Positions 1 to 8,711 of a stretch of DNA of 64,000 bases are shown here, one piece after another. The translations under genes and the position numbers were made by a program. Numbering within the stretch: position 1 is the stretch's first letter; every line of letters begins with the position of its first letter. Source of the stretch: Candidatus Zixiibacteriota bacterium (GTDB lineage: Bacteria; Zixibacteria; MSB-5A5; GN15; FEB-12); the NCBI GenBank assembly GCA_017999435.1, contig JAGNLV010000002.1, forward strand, positions 1 to 64,000, given 5' to 3'. Under the pieces are notes generated by a model. The model was not told the DNA's origin. It ran no database searches and saw only the letters and a program-made list of their open reading frames with translations.

Positions 1-391
1 AGAAAATGGTCCTGCTGAAGTAACTCCCGCCTGCTTACCATAGCTCATCCCCGAAGCCCCGCCTCCCCGGCGGGGCTTCGGCTATTACCACAAACCCCCG
101 CCACCGCCACCGCGCCGGCGCGCCTGTTCGGCAAAACCCAGGCGACAGGAGAGCGCCCACAGCCTCTCCCCTGACTCGGGTTCTTGAGCGATGCGGATTG
201 AACCTCCCGCCGGAGAACCAGGCGGAGGGGGAATTACAAATCACAGATCACATGTGGCGAGCGCTCTGTCGCGTTGGCGGGGGGACGGACGGCGGCGGCG
301 ATTCAGAGTGACGGTTCGCCCGCCGCCACCGACTGGCGGTGACGGCAGGCTTTAGTCATTCGGGAGCCCGACAGACGGGCCGAGGCGGCGA
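1..391. other. Intergenic stretch without a recognised gene
   Basis: No convincing coding region is visible. A short minus-strand reading frame (35-244) has arginine/proline-rich low-complexity content, no ribosome binding site and no recognisable family. The only clear structure is the hairpin listed at 51-81. The stretch around 180-235 looks superficially like the T-arm region of a tRNA but does not fold as one. Any gene ending here would start upstream of the window. Confidence 0.5.
51..81. terminator. Strong GC-rich hairpin, possible terminator
   Basis: A perfect 13-bp inverted repeat: arms 51-63 and 69-81 with a 5-nt loop. No T-run of length follows on either strand, so intrinsic termination is possible but unproven. 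It may end a transcript entering from the left edge. Confidence 0.5.
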
Positions 392-898
392 TCAGACCTC
401 CGGGGCATTCATGCCGTGTTCCTGCCAGGCCTCGAGCGACGGCCCATAAATCGAAGGCACTTTCAGTCCCGCCTGGCGCATCAGGACGGTCATCTGCCCC
501 CGGTGGTGAATCTGGTGCTGGATCAGCACCATCAGGGTGATCCGCCGCGGCCATTTCTGGCCATAGAGATCGTCTTCAATATCGAGCGACCGGTCATTCC
601 ACGTACCGCTGACCTGGTCCACAAGGGCGGCGGAAAGGGCCCGATAGGCTTCGGCGATCTCCGCCGCGGCTGCGGGAACCGGTTTATCGGGGTTGAGGAG
701 ATTCTCGAGTTTCAGGCCGGTGTAGGTCATCATCTCGGGAATGGTGGTCACGATGTGCCAGGCGATCCGGCCAAGCGTCCGGTGGCCGGCCGCAATGGAC
801 TGGGCCAGGGAGGCATCGGTGAGAGCATCAAGAACCTGCTGCGTCCTTTCGGACTCCCCTTTCCAGGACTCAAGAGATTCTTTCAGGGAGTGGTACAC
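392..898 (-). CDS. DinB-family protein
   Basis: 168 aa, the usual size of DinB/YfiT four-helix-bundle proteins, many of which bind a metal through three histidines and act as thiol-dependent transferases or damage-inducible proteins of unclear activity. Visible histidines: GRIAWHIV near residue 47 and the paired HQIHHRGQ near residue 130, the typical third-helix motif, followed by a conserved-looking tail (VPSIYGPS). The start is GTG with an AGGAG about 7 nt upstream (near 905-909). It stands alone between unrelated genes, so the substrate cannot be inferred. Confidence 0.8.
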   Translation of the reverse strand: MYHSLKESLESWKGESERTQQVLDALTDASLAQSIAAGHRTLGRIAWHIVTTIPEMMTYTGLKLENLLNPDKPVPAAAAEIAEAYRALSAALVDQVSGTWNDRSLDIEDDLYGQKWPRRITLMVLIQHQIHHRGQMTVLMRQAGLKVPSIYGPSLEAWQEHGMNAPEV

Positions 899-1057
899 GG
901 GAGACTCCTTTCCGGTCTATGGATCAGTTCGCTTCATGTCAGCCGCGCTTGAGTTGCACGCGACTGGGGTCCTGCGGCAGGCGCCCGGGCACTCCCGCCG
1001 CGTCGGCGGCGGCGCGACCGCCCGGAGCGCACTGCGGTCAGCCGGCGATCGCACCGG

Positions 1058-1414
1058 TCATTGCACTTTCCGGAGACGCCAGCGGATGGTGTCGCCGGGA
1101 GCGGCCAGGAATTTGTCGGCGGCGCGGTCGGGTGTCGTGCCATTGACGGAGTAGACCCAGTAGGCCTGGCCGCCGGCCCGCAGGGTGTCAATGCCGGTTA
1201 CGAACGCACCCATCGCGGTGTTGCGGCATTCGACCCGATGTTGCCGGCGGGTGAGCTCCAGCACGGTGGCGGAGTCATCGGCAACCACAAGCACCACGGC
1301 GCTGTCGGCCGCGGCGGTCGCGCCCGGAGTGCCGGGCTCCCCGCAACCCCCGCCGGCCAAGGCCAGCGACAGGACAGCGGCCGCCCGGCACGACAATATG
1401 ACCGGCCTGAACAT
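1058..1414 (-). CDS. DUF4430-like small lipoprotein
   Basis: The reading frame is open to 1525, but the methionine at 1414 begins a convincing signal sequence (MFRPVILSCRAAAVLSLALAGGGCGE), with a weak lipobox ending at Cys, so this start was chosen. About 118 aa. The C-terminus (YWVYSVNGTTPDRAADKF followed by GDTIRWRL) matches the pattern of DUF4430/cobalamin-intrinsic-factor-C-like domains, small beta folds often found in secreted or surface proteins. No partner gene indicates the ligand. Divergent from the membrane-protein gene that starts at 1541. Confidence 0.6.
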   Translation of the reverse strand: MFRPVILSCRAAAVLSLALAGGGCGEPGTPGATAAADSAVVLVVADDSATVLELTRRQHRVECRNTAMGAFVTGIDTLRAGGQAYWVYSVNGTTPDRAADKFLAAPGDTIRWRLRKVQ

Positions 1415-1540
1415 ACGGTGAAGTAACCATGCTTTTCCCGACCGGACAAGTCCTTTGGCGAGGCAATTCCGGTTGTCCTTCGCAGATCGGGTGAATACTG
1501 CGCGGTTTCCGTGAGTAATATCCATGTCAGGAGAATGGCT

Positions 1541-2428
1541 ATGAACTACAGCGAGATCATCAGCAGTTCCTTCCGTCTCGCTTGGCAGAACAAATCGCTC
1601 TGGCTACTGGGGCTGTTTTCATCGGGCTACGGACTGTACTCGTTTCAGTCGACTTTTGATCTGGACTCGGAGCACCCGTGGATCGACCTGTCGGGGCTGG
1701 GCGGGTACGACTTCTCACTCGGCGGGTGGCTTTTAGCCGCCGCTCTTCTGGTCGTTCTGCTGATGGCGGCGACGGCGGTGTTTTTGACGGCTCTGTGCAC
1801 ACCCGCGATTATCGACGCCGTCAACCGGTTATCACGCGGCGGGAGGTACTCGCTGGGCGCGTCGTTCGCAGCCGGGTTTCGTTTCCTCGGGCGGGCGCTC
1901 GGCGTGCTGATCCTGCACTTTCTGGTCTACATCGCTTTCTTCGCCATCACGGTGCCGCTCGGCGCGCTCGCCCTTCTCGTACACCCGCTGCTGTTGGTCG
2001 CGGCTGTGCTGACCGGGATCCCGCTCCTGATGTTGTTTGTCTTTGCGGCGGAGACGGTGTTCCAGCTGGCCTACCGCGCGATGGTGGTGCGGGACATTCC
2101 GATCGCGGCGGCGCTCCGCGAGGGTCTCGGTTTGCTGGGGCGGTATCCCGGCCCGTGTGCAATCCTCTTTCTGCTCCATGTAGGGCTGTATATTGTCACC
2201 GCGATGATTGCGGCGGGGGCGATCGTCGTGATGGCGATCCCGTTTGTGCTCTTGGCGATGTCCTCATCGGCCGGCCTGATCGCGGCGCTCGCGATCGGGA
2301 TTCCCCTGTTCTGGTTGGTGTCGCTGCCGGCGGGCGGGTTTCTCGGGGCGGTGTTCGAGACGATGTATACGCTGTTTTACTTTCGCCTGCTCGAGCCGAT
2401 CCCGGCGGGAGCGCCGGCGACGGCGTAG
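1541..2428 (+). CDS. Polytopic membrane protein, family uncertain
   Basis: About 295 aa with roughly six hydrophobic segments. The N-terminus, with NKSLWLLGLFSSG, resembles uncharacterised membrane proteins annotated as glycerophosphodiesterase membrane-domain-like or DUF7544. An upstream GTG (1511) and an ATG at 1535 are also open, but AGGAG at 1529-1533 sits 7 nt before the ATG at 1541, which decides the start. No catalytic motif is seen. It likely sits in the inner membrane; function unknown. Confidence 0.6.
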   Translation: MNYSEIISSSFRLAWQNKSLWLLGLFSSGYGLYSFQSTFDLDSEHPWIDLSGLGGYDFSLGGWLLAAALLVVLLMAATAVFLTALCTPAIIDAVNRLSRGGRYSLGASFAAGFRFLGRALGVLILHFLVYIAFFAITVPLGALALLVHPLLLVAAVLTGIPLLMLFVFAAETVFQLAYRAMVVRDIPIAAALREGLGLLGRYPGPCAILFLLHVGLYIVTAMIAAGAIVVMAIPFVLLAMSSSAGLIAALAIGIPLFWLVSLPAGGFLGAVFETMYTLFYFRLLEPIPAGAPATA

Positions 2429-2466
2429 CGGGAGCCGGGGGGCTCGGTCGGACCGAGAGTTTCATC

Positions 2467-2494
2467 TTGCGATCGCCGGTCGGTGCGGTTTATT
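2467..2494 (+). promoter_or_regulatory. Sigma70-like promoter predicting a leaderless mRNA
   Basis: TTGCGA at 2467-2472, a 16-nt spacer, then TTTATT at 2489-2494. The ATG of the PDZ gene follows 7 nt after the -10 box and no Shine-Dalgarno sequence is present, so transcription should begin at or next to the start codon. Confidence 0.45.
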
Positions 2495-2501
2495 TGGCGT
2501 C

Positions 2502-3602
2502 ATGAAGGCGCTTTTCCTCATTATGTTGGTGGCGGCCGTGCTGCCGGCCCAGGCCCAGGAGCAAGCGGTCCCGGCGTCACCGCCGGCGGGCCCGATTCCG
2601 CAGGTACGTCTGAACTACGGCGCCGTCGAGCTCCAGCGGGCGCTGTACCCGGTCCACTACGGCGCCAGCAGCGCGCGCGCCGACCTGCGCTGGGCGCAGG
2701 AACACAATGCCGGGTTGGAGAGTTTCTGGGCGGCCCAGGGGGATTCGATCCTCTCCCTGCTGGCGGCCTTGTCCGGAATTGCCTGGACGGAGTCGGCATT
2801 CGATCTGTTCGTGCTGCGGTACTTCCTCTCGACGGGCGCGCCGGAGCCGCTCATCATCCCGACCGGGGGGATACGGCGCGGGGAGGCGATCGAGGCGGCA
2901 CCGGCCGGGAAGGTCATGAAGCTGAACGTCATCTACCAGCTCGCGCGGCGGCTGCTCGACCAGGCGAGCGAGTCCGCCGGCCATTCGGGGCTGGCGGACC
3001 ACCCGCTCCTGCGTCCGGGGCCGTACCGCCGGGATATCCTCGCGCTGGTGCTCGCCGGGGCGGCGGCGGAGGGTGTGCTCGGGCGCGACTCGGCCCAGGG
3101 GGCTATCCGCTCGGCGTTTTGGCGGAATCATTTTCCGGGGATCGAGATTTACGAGAGCTATTTCGCGGGCGGCGACTGGGCGCTGTCCCCGCAGGACCCG
3201 CTCGTCACCCGGGTGCTGGCCGAACCGCCGACCTCGGCGCTGATGGCGGCGACCAACCCGGCGCCGCGGCCGGAGAGCACGGGGAAACGAACTTCCGTCG
3301 AGGGACTGCCGCTGAGCGGCGAGCTGGGGATGGCGATCAGCGTCGCCGACAACGGGCTGCTGCGAGTGGATGCGCTCGATCCCCAGCGGGCCGCGTATGC
3401 GTCGGGGCTGCGGGAGGGGGATCTCATCCGGACCGTGGACGGCCGGCGGGTCAAGAATCACCGGGAACTGGTGGAGCAGATTCTCAAGACGATGACGAGG
3501 CGGGGGGCGACGCTGCAACTGGTGCGGGAAGGCGGCGCGAAAGCGGTCGTGGTGCGGCCGGTGACGGCGGCGGAGCGGCCGGGGAACGGGGACGCCGACT
3601 AG
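2502..3602 (+). CDS. Exported PDZ-domain protein
   Basis: 366 aa. An N-terminal signal peptide (MKALFLIMLVAAVLPAQAQ) predicts export to the periplasm. Residues about 30-250 match no family I recognise. Residues about 265-350 form a PDZ domain: a GELGMAISV strand, ASGLREGDLI (the carboxylate-binding neighbourhood) and VDGRRVKNHRELVEQI. No protease triad is visible, so it is more likely a peptide-binding or scaffold protein than an HtrA protease. It lacks a ribosome binding site and follows a promoter that predicts a leaderless transcript. Confidence 0.7.
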   Translation: MKALFLIMLVAAVLPAQAQEQAVPASPPAGPIPQVRLNYGAVELQRALYPVHYGASSARADLRWAQEHNAGLESFWAAQGDSILSLLAALSGIAWTESAFDLFVLRYFLSTGAPEPLIIPTGGIRRGEAIEAAPAGKVMKLNVIYQLARRLLDQASESAGHSGLADHPLLRPGPYRRDILALVLAGAAAEGVLGRDSAQGAIRSAFWRNHFPGIEIYESYFAGGDWALSPQDPLVTRVLAEPPTSALMAATNPAPRPESTGKRTSVEGLPLSGELGMAISVADNGLLRVDALDPQRAAYASGLREGDLIRTVDGRRVKNHRELVEQILKTMTRRGATLQLVREGGAKAVVVRPVTAAERPGNGDAD

Positions 3603-3634
3603 AAAGCCCGCCGGTGCGCGGCGCAGAATCAAAA

Positions 3635-3658
3635 ACCGGGCGCCCGACGGCGCCCGGT
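3635..3658 (-). terminator. Rho-independent terminator for the 11-haem cytochrome gene
   Basis: Perfect 10-bp stem (3635-3644 with 3649-3658) and a 4-nt loop. Read on the minus strand the hairpin is followed by five T, directly downstream of the cytochrome gene that ends at 3700. Confidence 0.8.
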
Positions 3659-3699
3659 CCTAGCTCCCTCTACCGACAATCGTATCCGCGCACGGGTCC

Positions 3700-5691
3700 T
3701 CAATCTTGTTTGGCCGGGCGGTCGCCGGAGCGGCCCGGGTCGGGACCCGCCCCGACGTGCTCGCGGTGCTCCCCGGAGGCGATGCACTCGTACCACTCCG
3801 GGTGATGCTCCTCGCACTCCTTGACCGTCATCCTGCCCGTCAGCCAGGTAAACGACATCGGGTACTGCTCCGGGTGGAAGATCACGAAGAAGAAGTGGAA
3901 CACGACGATGGCGAGGGTGGCGAGCCAAGCCTCGTAGAGGTGGATGGTCTCGGCGACTTTCACGATCCAGGCGGGGAGGAAGCCGGTGAAGAAAGTGGGG
4001 AACCAGAGGATGAAGCCGGTGAGGGCCATGACGACGGTGCCCCAGACGAGCGCCCAGTACTCGGCCTTCTCGGTGTAGTCGAAACGTCCGAAGCGGGGTT
4101 TCTCCCTGGTCATGCCGAGGTGGTACCTGACGTTCTGGACCAGGTGTTTGAGATCCTGGGTGCTGAGCCAGATGGCACGGAGTTCTTTCCGGCCTTTGCG
4201 CGCCAGGAAGAGATAGAGGCCGTGGTGGACGGCGATGTACATGAGGAGGACAGCGGCGATGCGGTGGATCACCGAGCGCGACCCCTCGTTGAGGTGCAGG
4301 AAATTGAGGATGTGAACCCACCAGGCGTCCGGGTAGCGCAGGGCGAAGCCGGTCAGGACGAGGGTGATGAAGGCGATGGTGACAACCATGTGCTGGTAGA
4401 TCATGGCCCCAGTGAAACGCTGGACGGTGGGCTGGCCTTTCATCTTGCGGTGTTTCTCGACGACGTAGCGCCCGACGATGATGAGGTTGTGGACGAGCAT
4501 GGCGCCGATAGTGATGACGATCAGCCAGACGTAGATGGTCTCCACGACGTCGTCGATCCGGTTGTCGCCGGCGATGAAGGCCTGGTGCGTGTAGCTTTGG
4601 GCGAACTTGGCGTTGGCCTTGGGGTGGCACTGCTGGCAGGTGGCCGTGACGTTGTCGGGGTGGATGGAGGAGGCCGGGTTGGCCTGCGGGAGGATGGCGT
4701 GGGCTTCGTGGCACGACACGCAGGTGGCGGCTTTGAGCGACCCGCCGCGCACCGCCAGGCCATGGTAGGAGTCCTGGTAGGACGTGAACTGGTTGTTGCT
4801 CAAGCCGTATTTCTCGACCATCTGCGGGTCGGTGTGGCACTTCCCGCAGACATAATCGGCCAGGTTGGCGTGGTTGACCGGCGAGCCCTCCCGGTCGACC
4901 TCGAGAATTTCGTGTTCGCCGTGACAGTCGGAGCAGTTGGGGGAGTCGAGGATGCCCTGGGCGAGGGCCTTGCCGTGGATGCCGCGGGCGTACTGGATGT
5001 AGATGTCGTTGTGGCACTTGGCGCAGGTTTTCGGGATGTTCATCTTGTGCACCAGCGACTGCGGGTCCGAGGCGCGCTTGAGACTGTGCATCCCGTGACA
5101 GTCGTTGCAGGAGGCGGCCGACCCGATGCCTTTCTGGATGCCGCGGGCGTGAATGCCGCGCATGTAACGGTCAAAGGAGTCGGCGATGCGGACATCCGGA
5201 TCCCGCGTGAGCGTCTGCTTGCTATGGCAACTGCTGCACGTATAGGGGAGTTTCCCCGCCGAGGTCGGTGCTTCCGGGTTGGTGTCGGACAGAATGTTGT
5301 GGTGGCTGTGGCAGGAGGCGCAGGTGGGGGCGTTCGGATTGCTGGTGGCATGGGCGGAGGTGGCGTACAACTCGGCGACGTCGCTGTGGCAGGTGCCGCA
5401 ATCGACCGGCTGCAATTCCTCCGCGTGGGGATAGTCGGCGTTGCCCGCAAGATCGGTGTGGCAGTCGATACAGCTCATGCCGGCGTGGACCGAGGAGTCG
5501 AGCGAGCCCGGGGCCACGAACATTGAGATCTCGGCCCCTTTCCGGTTCAGGCCGGTGAGTTCATTATCGGAGTGACAGCTCAGGCAGGTTTCGTTGTCAT
5601 CCTGAGCCGATACCGCCGCGGGCAGGCACAGAAGCAGCGTGACCAGCAGGAGCAGGGAAAGGCGATACCGGCGGGAGCAGCGTGCGTTCAT
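3700..5691 (-). CDS. 11-haem c-type cytochrome fused to membrane b-type cytochrome (CbcL-like)
   Basis: 663 aa. A signal peptide (residues 1-30) leads into a periplasmic domain with 11 CXXCH motifs (residues about 36-355) and many extra histidines for bis-His ligation. From about residue 380 the chain has several membrane helices with conserved histidines, in the manner of formate dehydrogenase gamma/Ni-Fe hydrogenase cytochrome b. The architecture is that of CbcL of Geobacter, an inner-membrane quinol:cytochrome oxidoreductase in metal reduction. It probably passes electrons from quinol to periplasmic carriers. AGAGG precedes the ATG by about 6 nt. It has its own CRP-type site upstream and a terminator downstream, so it may be transcribed apart from its 21-haem paralogue 85 bp upstream. 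Confidence 0.85.
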   Translation of the reverse strand: MNARCSRRYRLSLLLLVTLLLCLPAAVSAQDDNETCLSCHSDNELTGLNRKGAEISMFVAPGSLDSSVHAGMSCIDCHTDLAGNADYPHAEELQPVDCGTCHSDVAELYATSAHATSNPNAPTCASCHSHHNILSDTNPEAPTSAGKLPYTCSSCHSKQTLTRDPDVRIADSFDRYMRGIHARGIQKGIGSAASCNDCHGMHSLKRASDPQSLVHKMNIPKTCAKCHNDIYIQYARGIHGKALAQGILDSPNCSDCHGEHEILEVDREGSPVNHANLADYVCGKCHTDPQMVEKYGLSNNQFTSYQDSYHGLAVRGGSLKAATCVSCHEAHAILPQANPASSIHPDNVTATCQQCHPKANAKFAQSYTHQAFIAGDNRIDDVVETIYVWLIVITIGAMLVHNLIIVGRYVVEKHRKMKGQPTVQRFTGAMIYQHMVVTIAFITLVLTGFALRYPDAWWVHILNFLHLNEGSRSVIHRIAAVLLMYIAVHHGLYLFLARKGRKELRAIWLSTQDLKHLVQNVRYHLGMTREKPRFGRFDYTEKAEYWALVWGTVVMALTGFILWFPTFFTGFLPAWIVKVAETIHLYEAWLATLAIVVFHFFFVIFHPEQYPMSFTWLTGRMTVKECEEHHPEWYECIASGEHREHVGAGPDPGRSGDRPAKQD

Positions 5692-5721
5692 GTTTGACCT
5701 CTTCGACTAGTCAGGTCCTTT

Positions 5722-5740
5722 TTGTGATATATTTCACGAA
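5722..5740 (-). promoter_or_regulatory. CRP/FNR-superfamily operator before the 11-haem cytochrome
   Basis: TTGTGA-N6-TCACGAA, with perfect GTGA/TCAC half-sites (5724-5727 and 5734-5737), in the 85-bp gap between the two large cytochrome genes, centred about 40 bp upstream of the start at 5691. The half-sites are CRP-like (TGTGA) rather than FNR-like (TTGAT). An almost identical site lies at 12819-12836. Confidence 0.7.
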
Positions 5741-5776
5741 GAAATATACGGATGTGTCGATCAATTTTCAAGAGAA

Positions 5777-8686
5777 TTAACGGTAGCCGAAGATTTCGGC
5801 ATAAATGATTAACAGGATTAGGATTAACCCGATGGTCAGGGCGACCGCGCCGAAAACCTTCGCCGTGCGCACCATCACCGGCGGAAGCGGCGGTACGAGA
5901 TGGTCTTTGATCTTGCGGGACTGGATCAGCTCCTCGTACTCGCGGGGGCGGTCGTTCTTGAGTTCCTCGACGGGGACGCGGCCGGTGAAGATCACGGTGT
6001 CCATCGGGAATTTGTCGGGCCGGAAGTGGGTGTTGAAGAAGTGGACGGTGAAGATGAAGGCGACGGCGAGGAGGGCCTCGTCGGAGTGCACGATCTGGGC
6101 CACGTTGATGATCCAGCCGGGCAGGAAGCGGGTGAAGAATTCGGGGAACCAGAGCATGAGGCCGGTGGTGCCGATGATGGCGACGCCCCAGAAGACGGCG
6201 AAATAGTCGAATTTCTCCCAGTAGGTCCAGCGCCCGTAGCGGGGGCGCGGTCCCCGGCCGAGGAACCACTTGATGGTGGCGATTGCCTCGCGGAGGTCAT
6301 CGCGGTTCGGGAGCATCGAGTTTTTCGTGAACAGGTATTCCCGCCATGATTTCCGCTGCCGGCGTTTCTCGCTGATGAGATCCCAGAGGTGGATGCCGAA
6401 GTAGGCGAAGGTGACGACGGCGGCGACGCGGTGGATGTAGCTGGTCGACTCGAACCCGCCGAGCAGTTCGCTGATCCACCGGGCCCAGCCGAGGTAGGAG
6501 AATTTCAGCGTCATGCCGGTGATCGCCAGGGCGATGAAGCTGGTCACGACCATGATGTGGAGCCGGCTGTGGAGGGGCTTGAAGCGACGGTACTCGAGAC
6601 TGCCCCGGTACTGCGTGCGGACCTGTTTGTGTTCGCGCATCATCTGCCACGATTTCGGCAGCCAGAGGATGGTATGGGCGCCGGCGACGATGAGCGTGCC
6701 GACCAGCAGGGTGGTCATGAACCAGAAGGCGTAGAAGAGGATGGGGTACTTCGTGCGGTCGTGGTGGGTGGCGTGGGTCAGGTAGCCGGCGAACTGGCGG
6801 TGGGACCCCTTGTGGCACTGGCCGCAGGTTTCGACGATGTGGGCGCGGGAGAGGTGCGAGCCGGGATCGCTCGGGGGCAGAGTGTCATGGGCGCCGTGGC
6901 AGTCGTAGCACTGGGCCGCGGCCGTGCCGCCGAGCTGCGACACTTTGCCGTGGACGGTCTCGAAATAGGACTCGGTGACGTCGGCGTGGCACGCGCCGCA
7001 CTGCTTGCGCACGGTGAGGCGGAAATCGGCCAGGTCGGCGCGGGTAATGGTGTGGGAGTGGTGGCAGTCGTTGCAGATCGGCAGCGGGTCTTTGGCGTCC
7101 GGGTTGGCGGTCGCCGAGTGAATGCTCTTCGCGTACTGCTCGTAGATGCCGTTGTGGCAGCGGGCGCAGGTTTTGGGGATGTTCGCGCGGTGGACGCTCG
7201 AGCGGGCGTCCGTCTGCGGCAGCACGTGGTGGGCGGTGTGGCAGTCGGTGCACATGGCGGTGACCACCAGGCCGCTCTGCAGCAGCCCCTTGCCGTGGAT
7301 GCTCTCGATGTACTCCTCGACCCGGTCATGCCCCTCGTTGATGCGCGCGGCCGCGCGCGCGCCCGCCCGGTGGCATTCGGCGCACAGGCGCGGCACGTTG
7401 GTCGGGAAAGTCCGCGCCTGCGGGTCTTTCCGCCCGAGCACGCCGTGGACCCCGTGGCAGTCGATACACTCGGGGGCGTCGGGATCACCCCGGTCGACCA
7501 ACTGGCCGTGGGTGCTCTCCCGGTAGGTGGCAACAACCTCGGCGTGGCAGATGGAGCAGTCGACCCTGTTCACGACCGTGGCGCAGGGGCGCTCGTTGTG
7601 CCGGGGGGTCACGCCGGTGTGGCACTGGGCGCAGGTGACGCCCCGGTGGACCGAGCTATGGGTTTCGAGGCTGTCGACCGAGATCGAGACGGTCTTTCCC
7701 CCGCGCACCATGGTCAGGTTCGGCCGGCCGTGGCAGGCCAAACACTCCCGGTCTGACATCCCTTCCTGGTAGAAGACGCGGCGGATCTGGTGGGGGGAAT
7801 GGCAATCGACGCAGGCGGGGACTTTCCCCGGTTCCTTCTCCCACAGCTCGCCCCGGATGACCTGTTGGTGGACCTGTTCAATCCGGCCGTGGCACTGCCG
7901 GCAAGTGGCCGCGATGTTGTTCCGGTGGATGCTCGACTGGGGATCGGCGTGGTCGCGGACGTTGTGGGCGGTGTGGCAATCCGAGCAGACGGCGGTGACG
8001 GTGAGTCCCTGCTTGAACAGCCCGATGCCGTGGATCGACTCGGAGTAGTGCTGCATGATGCTGTCCTGCGGGATGTCGTAGCGCTGATGGACGGGCGAGC
8101 CTTCCTTGTGGCACTCCCCGCAGACGAAGGGGATGTTGAACTTGGCGACCTGGGAGTTCGGGTCGGTGCGCGGGAGGATGTTGTGGCCGCCGTGGCAGTC
8201 CCAGCAGCGCGGGGCGAGCTCCGCGCCTTCGTGGACGAGCCGGCCGTGGAGCGACTGGTAGTAGATTTTCGCGGTGGTTTCGTGGCAGACGCCGCAGCGC
8301 ACGCCGCCGGTTTCCGGGTCGGAGTCCGCCGGCGAGAGAATCCGGTGGCTGCCGTGGCAATCCCAGCACTGGGCGGCGGTCCCGTGCGCGCTCGTGCGGA
8401 GAGCGCCGGCGTCGTGGCAGTCGCCGCAGGCGGCCGGCGCGAGATCCTCGGCGTGGGGCCAGTCCTCGACCCCGGCGAGGTCGGTGTGGCACATGATGCA
8501 CTCCAGCTCGGCGTGGACCGATCCGGCGAGGGCATCCTCCCCCACGTGCATCGAAATTTCCCGCCCGTGCAGCGTCCCGGCCAGATCCTCGTCGGCATGG
8601 CAGGACAGACAGGTTTCGTTGTCCTGCGCCAGAGCAGGGAGCGCCGGGAGCAGCGCGAGCAACACCAACGGCAGCAGTCGTCTCAT
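5777..8686 (-). CDS. 21-haem c-type cytochrome fused to membrane b-type cytochrome (CbcL-like)
   Basis: 969 aa. A signal peptide (MRRLLPLVLLALLPALPALA) is followed by 21 CXXCH motifs over residues about 24-640, some in spaced pairs (CSDCHTAH, CIDCHGVH and so on), which suggests internal duplication of a multihaem module. Residues about 650-969 are a multi-helix b-type cytochrome domain homologous to that of the neighbouring 11-haem protein, with matching HR and RYGRW...EKFDY/EYWA segments. Likely role: quinol oxidation in the inner membrane, with a long periplasmic haem wire. The gene starts 25 bp after the ImcH-like gene and is probably co-transcribed with it. The haem count is unusually large for a single fused quinol dehydrogenase. 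Confidence 0.85.
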   Translation of the reverse strand: MRRLLPLVLLALLPALPALAQDNETCLSCHADEDLAGTLHGREISMHVGEDALAGSVHAELECIMCHTDLAGVEDWPHAEDLAPAACGDCHDAGALRTSAHGTAAQCWDCHGSHRILSPADSDPETGGVRCGVCHETTAKIYYQSLHGRLVHEGAELAPRCWDCHGGHNILPRTDPNSQVAKFNIPFVCGECHKEGSPVHQRYDIPQDSIMQHYSESIHGIGLFKQGLTVTAVCSDCHTAHNVRDHADPQSSIHRNNIAATCRQCHGRIEQVHQQVIRGELWEKEPGKVPACVDCHSPHQIRRVFYQEGMSDRECLACHGRPNLTMVRGGKTVSISVDSLETHSSVHRGVTCAQCHTGVTPRHNERPCATVVNRVDCSICHAEVVATYRESTHGQLVDRGDPDAPECIDCHGVHGVLGRKDPQARTFPTNVPRLCAECHRAGARAAARINEGHDRVEEYIESIHGKGLLQSGLVVTAMCTDCHTAHHVLPQTDARSSVHRANIPKTCARCHNGIYEQYAKSIHSATANPDAKDPLPICNDCHHSHTITRADLADFRLTVRKQCGACHADVTESYFETVHGKVSQLGGTAAAQCYDCHGAHDTLPPSDPGSHLSRAHIVETCGQCHKGSHRQFAGYLTHATHHDRTKYPILFYAFWFMTTLLVGTLIVAGAHTILWLPKSWQMMREHKQVRTQYRGSLEYRRFKPLHSRLHIMVVTSFIALAITGMTLKFSYLGWARWISELLGGFESTSYIHRVAAVVTFAYFGIHLWDLISEKRRQRKSWREYLFTKNSMLPNRDDLREAIATIKWFLGRGPRPRYGRWTYWEKFDYFAVFWGVAIIGTTGLMLWFPEFFTRFLPGWIINVAQIVHSDEALLAVAFIFTVHFFNTHFRPDKFPMDTVIFTGRVPVEELKNDRPREYEELIQSRKIKDHLVPPLPPVMVRTAKVFGAVALTIGLILILLIIYAEIFGYR

Positions 8687-8711
8687 AACGGCATCGCGGT
8701 CCGGCCCGCGG

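Noticed and set aside
150-245. Possible tRNA on the minus strand
   Set aside because: The segment resembling a T-loop does not have complementary T-stem arms and no acceptor or anticodon stem can be drawn.
3706-5526. 606-codon plus-strand frame opposite the 11-haem cytochrome
   Set aside because: Valine/glycine/aspartate-rich antisense of CXXCH-containing sequence; the minus strand carries all the haem motifs.
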